A program made the translations under genes and the position numbers. Below the pieces are notes generated by a model. That model was not told the DNA's origin and did not search any database. It saw only the letters and a program-made list of their open reading frames with translations. Shown one piece after another: positions 1 through 8,156 of a stretch of DNA of 34,106 nucleotides (within the stretch, counting starts at the first letter, position 1; the number at the start of each line of letters is the position of its first letter). This DNA is from JAYZDF01 sp036337945 (GTDB lineage: Bacteria > Myxococcota > Kuafuiibacteriia > Kuafuiibacteriales > Kuafuiibacteriaceae). The stretch covers positions 1 to 34,106 of the forward strand of contig JAYZDF010000122.1 of assembly GCA_036337945.1 (NCBI GenBank), given 5' to 3'.

Positions 1-18
1 GGAATAGCGCAGCTACCT

Positions 19-1173
19 CTATACGGGCTTTTCAATCCGACCATCCGCGTGTTTTGCAAAACGAGCGTCCTTGCTACCGTGAACGGGGTCATCAGCGTCC
101 CAAGGCCATCCACCAAATTGTGTCCGACGATAATCAGAAAAAGCTTGTTGAATCTCTTCTCGCGTATTCATGACAAACGGACCGTAACGGGCGATCGGTT
201 CAGCAATGGGACGACCTTGCAGCAGCAATATATCGGTCGATTGGTCATCATTTTCGAGAACAGCTGCATCTGTCGTAGCTAAGCTCGCTACATGTCCAGC
301 GTTGACAACTTGAGAACCCATTTTAAAGGCACCGGACAGAACATATAAATTGCGACGGGTTCCAGCTCTTACGGTTGGAAGTTCTAATTGAGCTCCTGGC
401 TGAAGTCTCATCGACCAGATCGCCACATCACTTTGTGGACTTGACGCCCATGAGTCAGGGGGTGGGGACGGAGCCTTGTGCTGTTTGAAAGTTCCAGCGA
501 CAATACGAACCTCACTCTTATTTCCGCTTTTGTCCTCCACGTTGACGATTGGAACCTCGTTTGCCCAAAACATCGAAAAGTACGGGTCTACCATTTTCTT
601 TGCTTTTGGAAGGTTTAACCATATCTGAAAGAAATCGATCGGGTTTGGTCGGCTTTCATCGAGTAACGGAAACATTTCGGCGTGATTAATACCGCTGCCC
701 GCCGTCAACCATTGCACATCGCCTCGGCCATAACGAGCTGCAGCCCCCAAGGAATCTGCGTGGTCGACGAGTCCGTCGCGCACGACAGTAACTGTTTCAA
801 ATCCACGATGAGGATGTCGAGGAAATCCCGGTACGACATCACCGTGATACATACTCCAGCCATCCTTCCCAGAAAAATCTGTCCCTATTTGACGCCCCTG
901 TAAGGAAGAATTAGGGCCAAACTTTGAGTTCCCTTTCGGGTATTGATCGTTATGATGGACACAAAAAAGGAACGGGTCCTCAGTTGGCCAAGGACCTTGC
1001 GGTAGCGCTTTTATGCTGCGAATTGGATTGACCAAGGTATGCTCCTTACTTCTCCTGGAAACAGTTTGTTTCGTGTCGCTGCCCATAGACTTGTTCTTAG
1101 CTGCTTTGGTCGAGCACGCTACCGGACCGGCTGCCAAAAATTTTAAGGCGTCTCTTCTCGACAACTTGCTCAA
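19..1173 (-). CDS. Pirin family protein with twin-arginine signal
   Basis: Bicupin of the pirin family, members of which include quercetinase-like dioxygenases and metal-dependent regulators. The 384-residue frame shows the pirin metal-site pattern: H120 and H122 in HPHRGFETVT, then H164 and E166 in NHAEMF. This is followed by the C-terminal cupin (GAQLELP, then LSGAF). The N-terminus reads SRRDALKFL, a twin-arginine motif, and a hydrophobic stretch ends at C20 (PVAC), a weak lipobox, so export through Tat is likely. Most pirins are cytoplasmic, about 230-300 residues, and lack such a leader. The frame has no ATG before the RR motif, and a stop codon lies ten codons upstream, so initiation must be at a TTG (1173, or 1164). 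The substrate cannot be told from sequence. The gene is complete inside the window. Confidence 0.85.
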   Translation of the reverse strand: MSKLSRRDALKFLAAGPVACSTKAAKNKSMGSDTKQTVSRRSKEHTLVNPIRSIKALPQGPWPTEDPFLFCVHHNDQYPKGNSKFGPNSSLQGRQIGTDFSGKDGWSMYHGDVVPGFPRHPHRGFETVTVVRDGLVDHADSLGAAARYGRGDVQWLTAGSGINHAEMFPLLDESRPNPIDFFQIWLNLPKAKKMVDPYFSMFWANEVPIVNVEDKSGNKSEVRIVAGTFKQHKAPSPPPDSWASSPQSDVAIWSMRLQPGAQLELPTVRAGTRRNLYVLSGAFKMGSQVVNAGHVASLATTDAAVLENDDQSTDILLLQGRPIAEPIARYGPFVMNTREEIQQAFSDYRRTQFGGWPWDADDPVHGSKDARFAKHADGRIEKPV

Positions 1174-1264
1174 ATCAAAAACCCATCTAATATCTGCGAC
1201 TTACGGCCCTGTTTAAACTGAAACGAAAAAGCGAAAAAATCAAGCAATGCAAAACCAATCTCCG

Positions 1265-1768
1265 TCACTCTCGTGAAAGCGAGGCGAACTCTGCATTTAC
1301 GATACGGCGATAACATTCGCTTTGCATAACAACCGAACGGGTGAGCATGCCTGCATTAAACGAGATGATTTCATTCTGTTCGACCAAAAGAGGATCGACA
1401 AAAAGAGACAAAGGCAGGATAGGATGACCGAATGGTGGAACGCTCCCAGGCACGAGTGCTGTGAGCTCCATCAATTCTTCTTTTGAGGCGAATCGTGATT
1501 TTTTCGCCCCAGCAACATTCTTCAATTTCTTTGAATCAAATTTACGGTTCGCGGGAAAAACGACCAACACAAAGCCAGCATGCTTTCCTCCATAGAGCTT
1601 GAGAACCAATGCTTTTGCTCCCGTTTCGAGGGGCGTATTACGAATCTGCGCCGCTTCCTGAGAGGTCGCGGTGGGTGCATGCTGCATCGTTTGATAGGAA
1701 ACTTCGTGACCATCTAAAAACGAGATAATTCGCTCGTAGACGTCTGTATTATTCTGCGGAGTATCCAT
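1265..1768 (-). CDS. YbaK/EbsC-type aminoacyl-tRNA deacylase domain protein
   Basis: Stand-alone YbaK/ProX-type editing domain of 167 residues. These proteins hydrolyse mischarged aminoacyl-tRNAs such as Cys-tRNAPro or Ala-tRNAPro. The family lysine sits in TGAKALVLK, followed by the ANRKFDSKKLKN segment, and a GSVPPFGHP loop lines the pocket. I place the start at the ATG at 1768 (MDTPQNN). The frame stays open to 1873, and an in-frame ATG at 1798 is an alternative, but the extra residues look unlike the family. With the 1768 start the gene overlaps the galE stop (1749) by 20 bases on the same strand, which suggests co-transcription and coupled translation. I cannot assign which mischarged tRNA it edits. 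Confidence 0.8.
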   Translation of the reverse strand: MDTPQNNTDVYERIISFLDGHEVSYQTMQHAPTATSQEAAQIRNTPLETGAKALVLKLYGGKHAGFVLVVFPANRKFDSKKLKNVAGAKKSRFASKEELMELTALVPGSVPPFGHPILPLSLFVDPLLVEQNEIISFNAGMLTRSVVMQSECYRRIVNAEFASLSRE

Positions 1769-2747
1769 TTGGGTGTGATGAATGCCAATCCCAGGCATCC
1801 TGAAGAATTTTACGAAGTTCAGCGTGAGCGGGCTTCCATTGAAGCTGCGACTGAGCACGAGTCGATGATGCAATGAGTTCAGCTGGGTCTCCCTCGCGAC
1901 GCTCAGTGAGTTCGGTTGGGAAGTCGACAGCAGTAACTTCTTTTGCTAATGCGACAACCTCTTTGACCGAGTAGCCCAGTCCATTCCCAAGGTTATATTT
2001 TCTACACCCTTTTTCTCCGAGAACACGAAGAGCATCAATATGAGCCGCGGCAAGGTCAACAACATGGATATAATCTCGCACCGCTGTACCGTCTCGTGTG
2101 GGATAATCTGTACCGAATATGCTCAATTTCGGAATTCGCCCGAGGGCTGCTTCCATGCACAAAGTGATCAAATGCGTCTTGTGATGGTGGTCTGCTCCGT
2201 GCTGACCACCCGGCTCGGCTCCGGCCGCATTGAAGTAACGCAAACAAATCGCGGACATGTCATAAGCGTGGCAGTAATCGTGAATCGCCATCTCAGATGC
2301 TAACTTTGATTGGCCATAAGGATTGGTCGGCAACAAATCATTATCTTCTGCAATGGGGTTTTCTTTCGGCTCGCCATATACAGCAGCGGTTGAAGAGAAA
2401 ACCAGTTTCTTTACGCCCGCTGCATGCATAGAATTGAGCAGAGACAAAGTTCCATTGAGATTATTTGCCCAAAATCGAGCAGGGTCGTGAACAGACTCAC
2501 CTGCCTCAATATTCGCGGCAAAGTGTAATACCGCGTCGACACCCTCTAAGCTTTTTGTAATCGTCGCTCCATCGACAAGTGATGCTTCAACCAAATTGAC
2601 TTCTGAGGGAAGAGCTTCTGCATGACCCGTTGAAAGATTGTCTACAACAGTCACTCGATGGCCTTCTTTCACAAGAAGTCTCACTGTCTGACTCCCTATG
2701 TAGCCGGCGCCGCCCGTCACTAGATAATGTTTTGAAGTTTCGCTCAT
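1749..2747 (-). CDS. galE: UDP-glucose 4-epimerase
   Basis: Interconverts UDP-glucose and UDP-galactose with bound NAD in the Leloir pathway, in the cytoplasm. With the start at ATG 2747 the protein is 332 residues, close to the usual length of about 335. The Rossmann motif TGGAGYIGS begins at residue 11. The SST triad serine and the catalytic pair Y144/K148 (NPYGQSK) are intact, as is the RYFNAAGA segment. The frame extends upstream to a GTG at 2816, but those 23 residues precede the Rossmann strand without resembling the family and have no ribosome site, so I reject that start. It is divergent from the GH1/galK pair about 120 bases away, which supports a shared galactose-use locus. Confidence 0.95.
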   Translation of the reverse strand: MSETSKHYLVTGGAGYIGSQTVRLLVKEGHRVTVVDNLSTGHAEALPSEVNLVEASLVDGATITKSLEGVDAVLHFAANIEAGESVHDPARFWANNLNGTLSLLNSMHAAGVKKLVFSSTAAVYGEPKENPIAEDNDLLPTNPYGQSKLASEMAIHDYCHAYDMSAICLRYFNAAGAEPGGQHGADHHHKTHLITLCMEAALGRIPKLSIFGTDYPTRDGTAVRDYIHVVDLAAAHIDALRVLGEKGCRKYNLGNGLGYSVKEVVALAKEVTAVDFPTELTERREGDPAELIASSTRAQSQLQWKPAHAELRKILQDAWDWHSSHPNGYSAE

Positions 2748-2835
2748 TACGCCTGTTTCTAATCCATCGGAATCAAATTCTGCAAGTAAACTGCTCACAG
2801 CTCGCTCCTTGGGCACCTAAAAAGTAGCTTCTTCG

Positions 2836-2841
2836 TATAAA
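2836..2841 (+). promoter_or_regulatory. Possible -10 box (TATAAA) in the galE/GH1 divergent region
   Basis: TATAAA lies 27-50 bases before the candidate GH1 starts (2868 GTG, 2892 ATG) in the divergent gap. The only -35-like sequence (TTGGGC, 2809-2814) is 21 bases away, which is too far for a classical sigma-70 promoter. No operator repeat is visible. Treat as a suggestion only. Confidence 0.2.
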
Positions 2842-2867
2842 AGAGTCGTTGTCGCTTTATCCCTACC

Positions 2868-4328
2868 GTGCTTTTCCTTATAAGAACCCTGATGGAGATT
2901 TCAGCGTTTCTGACAGCTGCAGCGGTTTTTTTCGTAATTTTGGGCGTCATCTGGTCTGTTGTGTCAGTCGTCAAACTCAGGAAAAAATATCCTGAAACAT
3001 TATGGGATTGGTCGAAAATTGATATTTCAGACCTCTCTTTTCCTAAGGATTTTATTTGGGGTACCGCAACGGCAGCTCATCAAGTTGAAGGTCATAACAC
3101 CAACAACAATTGGAGCCGATGGGAAGAGTCCTTCGACAAAAAAGGGCGGCCACGGATTCAAAATGGTGACAAAAGTGGACGGGCCGCAGACCACTACAAT
3201 CTATATCGCGATGATATTGCTCGCATGAAAGAGGAGCTCGGCGTCGGCTCTTATCGTTTTTCACTAGAATGGAGTCGAATTGAACCGGAGCCAGGCAAAT
3301 ATGACCAAAACGAAATCAAACACTATCATGGGATGTTTGACGCGTTGCTCGAAGCTGGGATTGAACCGATGCCTACACTGCATCACTTCACGCATCCCAT
3401 CTGGTTCGATGATCTAGGTAGTTTTGAACACGAGAAAAACCTCGAACACTTTTTTAGATTCAGTGAACTTTGCTTCAAGGAATACGGAGGTAAAGCCAAG
3501 TATTGGTGTACCCATAATGAGCCTGGGCCATTCGCCACGATGGGATGGGCGCTCGGCGTCTTTCCACCTGGTGTAAAAAACTATAAGAGACTCGGTCAGG
3601 TTTTGCATAATCTTATGCGTTCACACCTTGGAGTTTATCAACGAATCAAGGCCTTACCTGGCGGTAACGAAGCCCAAGTTGGACTTGTAAAAAACATGTT
3701 TCAGTTCGATCCTTATCGTCGGTGGAGTCCTTTACACTGGCTCATATGTCGAATTTCGGATGGGATCTACAATGAGTCTATCCTCGGCTTTCTACGAGAT
3801 GGCGTGTTTCGATACCACTTTCCAGGCATTTCTAAGATCTACCAAGAACATCCTGAAGCTAAGGGTGCAACAGATTTCATTGGGCTGAATTACTATTCGA
3901 ATTTACTTATTAGTCCTTTGGCGAAACAAGAACCCCCGTTCAAACCTCTTATTCGTGAGGGACAGGTTCTAACAGATATGCCTTACGCAACGTATCCTGA
4001 AGGATTTTACAGGGCACTTACAAAACTAAAAGAGCTAGAAAGACCCATAATTGTCACTGAAAATGGTGTCCCCGACGCAAAAGACGACTTCATCCGTGAG
4101 GATTATATTCGCCGCTACTTGTATGCCATGAGCGAAGCTATCAAAGACGGCGCAGATGTTCGTGGGTTTTACTACTGGACCTTGATGGATAATTTTGAGT
4201 GGGCCTTCGGCAATTCAATGAAATTCGGGCTATATGAAGTAAATCCTGAAACAATGGAAAGACGCCTTCGCAACGGTTCTAAAGCCTTCGTAGAAATTAT
4301 CGCTCAACACAAAAAAGATCATGAATAA
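2868..4328 (+). CDS. Membrane-anchored glycoside hydrolase family 1 (beta-glucosidase/galactosidase-like)
   Basis: Retaining GH1 beta-glycosidase of 486 residues. The acid/base glutamate is E218 in THNEPG and the nucleophile is E398 in VTENGV. The DFIWGTATAAHQVEG opening and the GFYYWTLMDNFEW segment near the C-terminus are also GH1 hallmarks. Unusually, residues about 9-33 form one hydrophobic helix followed by KLRKK, so the catalytic barrel is probably anchored to the inner membrane rather than free in the cytoplasm; the orientation is uncertain. The start is the GTG at 2868 or the ATG at 2892 (MEISAF), with no strong Shine-Dalgarno for either. It overlaps galK by 8 bases, so the likely product fed to GalK is galactose. 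Beta-glucosidase, beta-galactosidase and glycosyl transfer (as in plant SFR2, also membrane-anchored GH1) are all possible. Confidence 0.9.
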   Translation: MLFLIRTLMEISAFLTAAAVFFVILGVIWSVVSVVKLRKKYPETLWDWSKIDISDLSFPKDFIWGTATAAHQVEGHNTNNNWSRWEESFDKKGRPRIQNGDKSGRAADHYNLYRDDIARMKEELGVGSYRFSLEWSRIEPEPGKYDQNEIKHYHGMFDALLEAGIEPMPTLHHFTHPIWFDDLGSFEHEKNLEHFFRFSELCFKEYGGKAKYWCTHNEPGPFATMGWALGVFPPGVKNYKRLGQVLHNLMRSHLGVYQRIKALPGGNEAQVGLVKNMFQFDPYRRWSPLHWLICRISDGIYNESILGFLRDGVFRYHFPGISKIYQEHPEAKGATDFIGLNYYSNLLISPLAKQEPPFKPLIREGQVLTDMPYATYPEGFYRALTKLKELERPIIVTENGVPDAKDDFIREDYIRRYLYAMSEAIKDGADVRGFYYWTLMDNFEWAFGNSMKFGLYEVNPETMERRLRNGSKAFVEIIAQHKKDHE

Positions 4329-5475
4329 GTATCTAGAACTCAATGATGTGGCCGCAAAACGGTTCCGGGAAGTTTTCGGTGCGAACCCAGAAATCATTGC
4401 CTGGGCGCCGGGACGAATTAACCTTATTGGCGAACACACTGATTACAATGATGGTTTGGCGATGCCCGTCGGCATAGATTGTGGAGTAAGCGTTGGAATC
4501 CGACGTCGCTCTGATCGCTTAGTCAAAATCCATAGCCTGAATTTCGATGCAGCTATGACCTACAATTTAGGAGAAGATTATACTCCAGAAGAATCTTGGT
4601 CAAAATACGTCTACGGAGCATTACGTATCCTCGAAGAGTCACATGAACTCGCTTCAGGATTTGATGCCGTCTTCATTGGTAATGTTCCAAGCGGTGCTGG
4701 TCTCTCATCTTCTGCTTCCCTTTTGGTTTCCTGGTTCAATGCTTTGCGCGCTTTTTCATCGGCGAACTTTGATGATTGGGCCTTGGTGAAGATGGCGCAA
4801 AGAGTCGAACATGAATATTTAAGCGTTCATTGCGGTCTTCTGGATCAGATTGCGTCACAATTTTCACGTCCTGATAGATTGCTTCAAATTGATTTTCGTA
4901 CAGATGAGATAAGCTATGCGGAAGCATCTATGAGTGACCATTGCTGGGTAGCCATTCACACAGGAAAAAGTCGTGAACTCGCTGCAAGCGCTTATAAACA
5001 GCGGGTAGAAGAATGTAAGCTTGCTCTAGTAAACCTAAAATCTCAAGACGCTGATATATCAAGTCTTCGAGAAGCAAAACTTTCAATGTTGCAAAGCGAC
5101 ACCGTCTGGGAGAAACGAGTACGGCATCTCATTACTGAAAACCAACGAGTATCAGAGATGAAAGAAGCTCTCTCAAACCAAGACTTCACGAAAGCAGGCG
5201 AGTTACTCATCGAAGGTCATAAAAGCCTTAGAGATGATTACGAGGTCAGCTGCGAAGAGCTAGATACGCTCGTCAATCTTTCCGAAAACTCACCTCACTG
5301 GAGGGGCGGCCGTATGATGGGCGGTGGTTTTGGGGGTTGCACCATCAACCTTGTACACAGAGACGGCATCGTAGAATACATCAATCAAATCAGCAAAACG
5401 TATCAGGACCGATACCCAAATCTGCAAGCTCGGTACTTTTCTTTCGAATCCCTTGGGGGAGCACGAATAGAGTAA
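4321..5475 (+). CDS. galK: Galactokinase
   Basis: Phosphorylates galactose to galactose-1-phosphate with ATP (GHMP kinase family). All signatures are present in 384 residues: the galactokinase sequence APGRINLIGEHTDYNDG (residues 30-46), the ATP loop NVPSGAGLSSSAS (121-133), the catalytic aspartate D175 in CGLLDQIAS, and the C-terminal MMGGGFGGC motif. The start ATG lies inside the last codons of the GH1 gene (8-base overlap), so the two are translationally coupled. No galT (uridylyltransferase) is visible in the window, although galE is adjacent, so the pathway must be completed elsewhere. Confidence 0.95.
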   Translation: MNKYLELNDVAAKRFREVFGANPEIIAWAPGRINLIGEHTDYNDGLAMPVGIDCGVSVGIRRRSDRLVKIHSLNFDAAMTYNLGEDYTPEESWSKYVYGALRILEESHELASGFDAVFIGNVPSGAGLSSSASLLVSWFNALRAFSSANFDDWALVKMAQRVEHEYLSVHCGLLDQIASQFSRPDRLLQIDFRTDEISYAEASMSDHCWVAIHTGKSRELAASAYKQRVEECKLALVNLKSQDADISSLREAKLSMLQSDTVWEKRVRHLITENQRVSEMKEALSNQDFTKAGELLIEGHKSLRDDYEVSCEELDTLVNLSENSPHWRGGRMMGGGFGGCTINLVHRDGIVEYINQISKTYQDRYPNLQARYFSFESLGGARIE

Positions 5476-5489
5476 TAACGCTGGGCGCC

Positions 5490-6179
5490 TTATTTTTGCG
5501 CTTTATTTTTTGACGCAAAAGCCTCTTCGGAACGCTTTTTGACCCACGCTGTCCCATCGACTAATGCGTCCTTCGTCAGAATATTAACGATGAAGTCAGG
5601 AACACCACCGAGCACAAGTTCTGTCGAGTATTCCAGTCTGGTTTTGTTCGGATTGTCGGGAGATTCCAGAACTAGCCAATAACCTATCATGTCGCGAACA
5701 TCGCTCGTGCGATTTCTATCTAAGGTCCAGCTCATGTAGTTCATTTTCTTTCGGATACGATTGATGGTGTACAGCGTCGAAGAGACCCACATAAACTTGG
5801 ATGTCATTTCAACGTACCAAAGGATGCCGCTTTTCTTATAGACTTTGCAGCTCTTCACGTTATCGACCCAGTCTTTGTATTTGTCGTATGCAAGAATAGT
5901 CTTCCAGACGACGCTAGGAGGCGCGTCAATCGTCTGGATTGCGATACCTGCGCCACCGCTATCGTCTTTGCTTTGACGAAGTACCGGCTCACCTTTGTTC
6001 AGCTGCGCTTTCTCATCTGCTGTCAGCTTTACCGGATCTGGTGTACTCACAATAGGCTTGAGGATTGGAGGATGCGGGTGTGGTTTATGTTCTTCAGCCC
6101 TACCCTCAGACGGAAGTGCTACAAACGACGTAACGGCGAGAAGGCAAATGAAAGGATGCTTCACTTTTATATTCCCCAT
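5490..6179 (-). CDS. Exported START/SRPBCC-fold lipid-binding-like protein
   Basis: 229 residues. Residues 1-28 form a signal peptide (basic start, FICLLAVTSFVALPSEGRA). A proline/histidine-rich linker (HKPHPHPPILKP) follows, then a START/polyketide-cyclase-like domain. The domain is recognised from IQTIDAPPSVVWKTILAYDKYKDWVDNV, the typical first helix and strand of SRPBCC folds that carry hydrophobic ligands. No catalytic residues can be pointed to. The start overlaps the 3' end of the FadL-type gene by 13 bases on the same strand, suggesting that the two work together in periplasmic capture of a hydrophobic molecule. It ends 14 bases from the convergent galK stop. Confidence 0.7.
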   Translation of the reverse strand: MGNIKVKHPFICLLAVTSFVALPSEGRAEEHKPHPHPPILKPIVSTPDPVKLTADEKAQLNKGEPVLRQSKDDSGGAGIAIQTIDAPPSVVWKTILAYDKYKDWVDNVKSCKVYKKSGILWYVEMTSKFMWVSSTLYTINRIRKKMNYMSWTLDRNRTSDVRDMIGYWLVLESPDNPNKTRLEYSTELVLGGVPDFIVNILTKDALVDGTAWVKKRSEEAFASKNKAQK

Positions 6180-7630
6180 TGCCCGCCAAGAGCAGCCATC
6201 ATAATAATTTGGTAACTCTCATAGGTACCGTTTGCGATGATGTGGCCCTCGGTATCTGGGTTGAGGGGGTCTGTAAACCGAACCTCCGAATCCTTAATTT
6301 CTTGAGGTAGAAAGTGTACGTACCCAGCTGCGAGATCTAGCCATAATCCACCGGGGATTGAATATTTGGCTCCGAGAGTAGCGCCAATTTTATTCGAGTC
6401 GTAATTACTCATATCCAAGAACTTTGCTTGCGCAGCACTTGATTCAAAATAAGTCCCGGCGCGTAAGAGTAAGGTGTCTTCTACGAGTTGGTAGTCTCCA
6501 CCAAGACGTACGCTGTAAGTATTCTGAAGACGAGGTTTGAGGGCAATAATTCCTACAGGGCAGCCCTGGGCCGGGTCGGCATTTGGGGTAGAGCACGGGA
6601 TGTCGATACTGCCATTCGATTGGACAAATATCTGCGAAGCATCAAACGCAATTTCTTGGTGAGCACCCCAGTTCTCAAACGTAGTCGCGAGTTCTATATT
6701 GTATGTGGGTGCAGTGTACCGAACCGCGCCCTTGATAATACTGGGTAAGGTTGTCTGTACGCTAATTTCATTCCCTTCGAACGAAGCAAACCCGTCAATT
6801 GTTTCTCCGGTCCTGAGGTTTGCTTCACCCGTTGCATCGATATCATATGACGTCCGATAAGAAGCCATGAAGGAAAGACCTTCGACGAGTTCCATAGAGT
6901 ACGCAAAAGTCGCAATAGGAATAAAATGCTGACTTGCAACCGCAGCGACGAGAACATCGCAGCGGCGGTCTTCTTGCGCAGTGAGACCACAGGGCAACGG
7001 CGCGTTCAGAGCGAGCTCCGTATCAATTACCTGAGTAATTCCATGTAAGGTGACACCAAGTCTCATCTTCTTCCATGGAAGTTCATAGGCGGCGGCAAAC
7101 GCATAGTGTGCTTGAATATTGTATGAGGCGATTGTCGAGTATCTTTGAGGACCCGTTTCGCTCATTACCAAGTCAGCACGCGGTGGTCCCCAGACCCCAG
7201 TACCAATGCTTAGTTCCGGTAAGCCAATAGATTCAAAATTGTACGCGAGGAACAAATGCGGACTCGGCGCGGGTCCGGCACTATTCGTCTCGAGACCGAA
7301 AGTACTTTTTTGAAAAGCTTCATCCTCAAACGGAACGTCATAAGGCTGCCCATCAACGGTCAGCAAATCATCTCTCTGAAATTGCCGGCCATCCGCAATC
7401 ATGTTGGCGCCGAAAATGAAGTGGAGACCGCGCAGTCCAGCGAGAGCTGCAGGGTTGGCATATACGCCGGTCGCGTCCCCAGGTTGCACCAGTGATGCGC
7501 CACCGCGGCCGTAGTTACTGGTCGCCTGGTCAAGGATCCAATATCCTGCAGAATTCGCTGATTGCTCGTAGCCGAAACTAACGGCCACCAAGGCTATCGT
7601 ACTAAGAATGAATTTTGACCTGCGAAACAT
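6167..7630 (-). CDS. OmpP1/FadL/TodX family outer-membrane channel
   Basis: Outer-membrane beta barrel for uptake of hydrophobic compounds such as long-chain fatty acids or aromatics; 487 residues against about 420-450 in the family. A signal peptide (residues about 1-27, ending SANSA) precedes the FadL N-terminal hatch, recognisable in GYWILDQATSNYGRGGASL and ATGVYANPAALAGL, the latter close to the family NPA signature. Later strands (YSMELVEGLSFMASYRTSYDI; AKYSIPGGLWLDLAAGYVH) are typical of the barrel, though the last residues (GGQWGI) do not end on the usual aromatic. Two Cys pairs (GLTAQEDRRC, STPNADPAQGC) are probably extracellular-loop disulfides. The ATG has an excellent ribosome site. 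It heads a two-gene operon with the START-like protein. Confidence 0.85.
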   Translation of the reverse strand: MFRRSKFILSTIALVAVSFGYEQSANSAGYWILDQATSNYGRGGASLVQPGDATGVYANPAALAGLRGLHFIFGANMIADGRQFQRDDLLTVDGQPYDVPFEDEAFQKSTFGLETNSAGPAPSPHLFLAYNFESIGLPELSIGTGVWGPPRADLVMSETGPQRYSTIASYNIQAHYAFAAAYELPWKKMRLGVTLHGITQVIDTELALNAPLPCGLTAQEDRRCDVLVAAVASQHFIPIATFAYSMELVEGLSFMASYRTSYDIDATGEANLRTGETIDGFASFEGNEISVQTTLPSIIKGAVRYTAPTYNIELATTFENWGAHQEIAFDASQIFVQSNGSIDIPCSTPNADPAQGCPVGIIALKPRLQNTYSVRLGGDYQLVEDTLLLRAGTYFESSAAQAKFLDMSNYDSNKIGATLGAKYSIPGGLWLDLAAGYVHFLPQEIKDSEVRFTDPLNPDTEGHIIANGTYESYQIIMMAALGGQWGI

Positions 7631-7637
7631 TTACTCT

Positions 7638-7644
7638 ACCTCCC
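7638..7644 (-). promoter_or_regulatory. Strong Shine-Dalgarno for the FadL-type gene
   Basis: GGGAGGT on the minus strand, 7 bases before the ATG at 7630. It fixes the start and is the strongest such site in this part of the window. Confidence 0.75.
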
Positions 7645-7748
7645 GCTGCTCACGTTGCTCAGCGGGGGGAGCATCTCAAAATATATCCTACAGGTCACTA
7701 CATAACTCAGAAAAGTTACGTGTTCGACGGGTTATGAATGAAAGATCC

Positions 7749-7765
7749 GAGGGTTTGGCACCCTC
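7749..7765 (-). terminator. Weak hairpin downstream of the small Cys-rich peptide gene
   Basis: Perfect 6-bp inverted repeat GAGGGT/ACCCTC with a 5-base loop, 12 bases after the stop of the minus-strand gene. The following minus-strand sequence (GGATCTTTCATT) is only moderately T-rich, so intrinsic termination is uncertain. Confidence 0.35.
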
Positions 7766-7777
7766 CCGAGGGAGTTA

Positions 7778-7972
7778 TTAGCTCTTTTTCTCTTTCTTGT
7801 TGTGGTCTTTGCACTTCTTCATGCAGTCATCTTTTGATTTGGAGTCTTTGCATTGAGATTTACAATCGTGCTTTTTGTCACCGGTTCCACAACCACCACA
7901 ATGAGCATACGCGGCTGTGCTGAGAGTGAAGCTGCATGCCAAGATGGTTACGATTTGAGCTAGCTTTTTCAT
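7778..7972 (-). CDS. Small exported Cys-rich peptide (twin CX3C)
   Basis: 64-residue product. I start it at ATG 7972 because AGGA lies 8 bases upstream; the frame is open to 8023, but the extra residues would put the signal sequence out of place. The signal peptide is MKKLAQIVTILACSFTLSTAAYA, with predicted cleavage before H24. The mature part begins HCGGCGTG and then carries two CX3C motifs, C37/C41 and C50/C54, separated by 8 residues in a Lys/Asp-rich helical stretch. Twin CX3C spacing suggests an antiparallel helical hairpin held by disulfides; the CGGC could bind metal or be redox-active. I do not recognise a named family. It is monocistronic, between FadL and trhO. Confidence 0.7.
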   Translation of the reverse strand: MKKLAQIVTILACSFTLSTAAYAHCGGCGTGDKKHDCKSQCKDSKSKDDCMKKCKDHNKKEKKS

Positions 7973-8156
7973 ATTCAACATCCTAAAACAATTTTCGGAT
8001 GTTCGGTAGCCTAAAGTCGTCATGGTATAACTGTATGAATTTACTATTCATTTCTCGTTTTTTCACGAGGTTTTGATTGTAGCCTCTAATTTTCAACTGG
8101 GAATTAGGAAAAAGTGGATGACGAGCTGTGAGCTTTTTGTCTACTGAGAACGAGCT

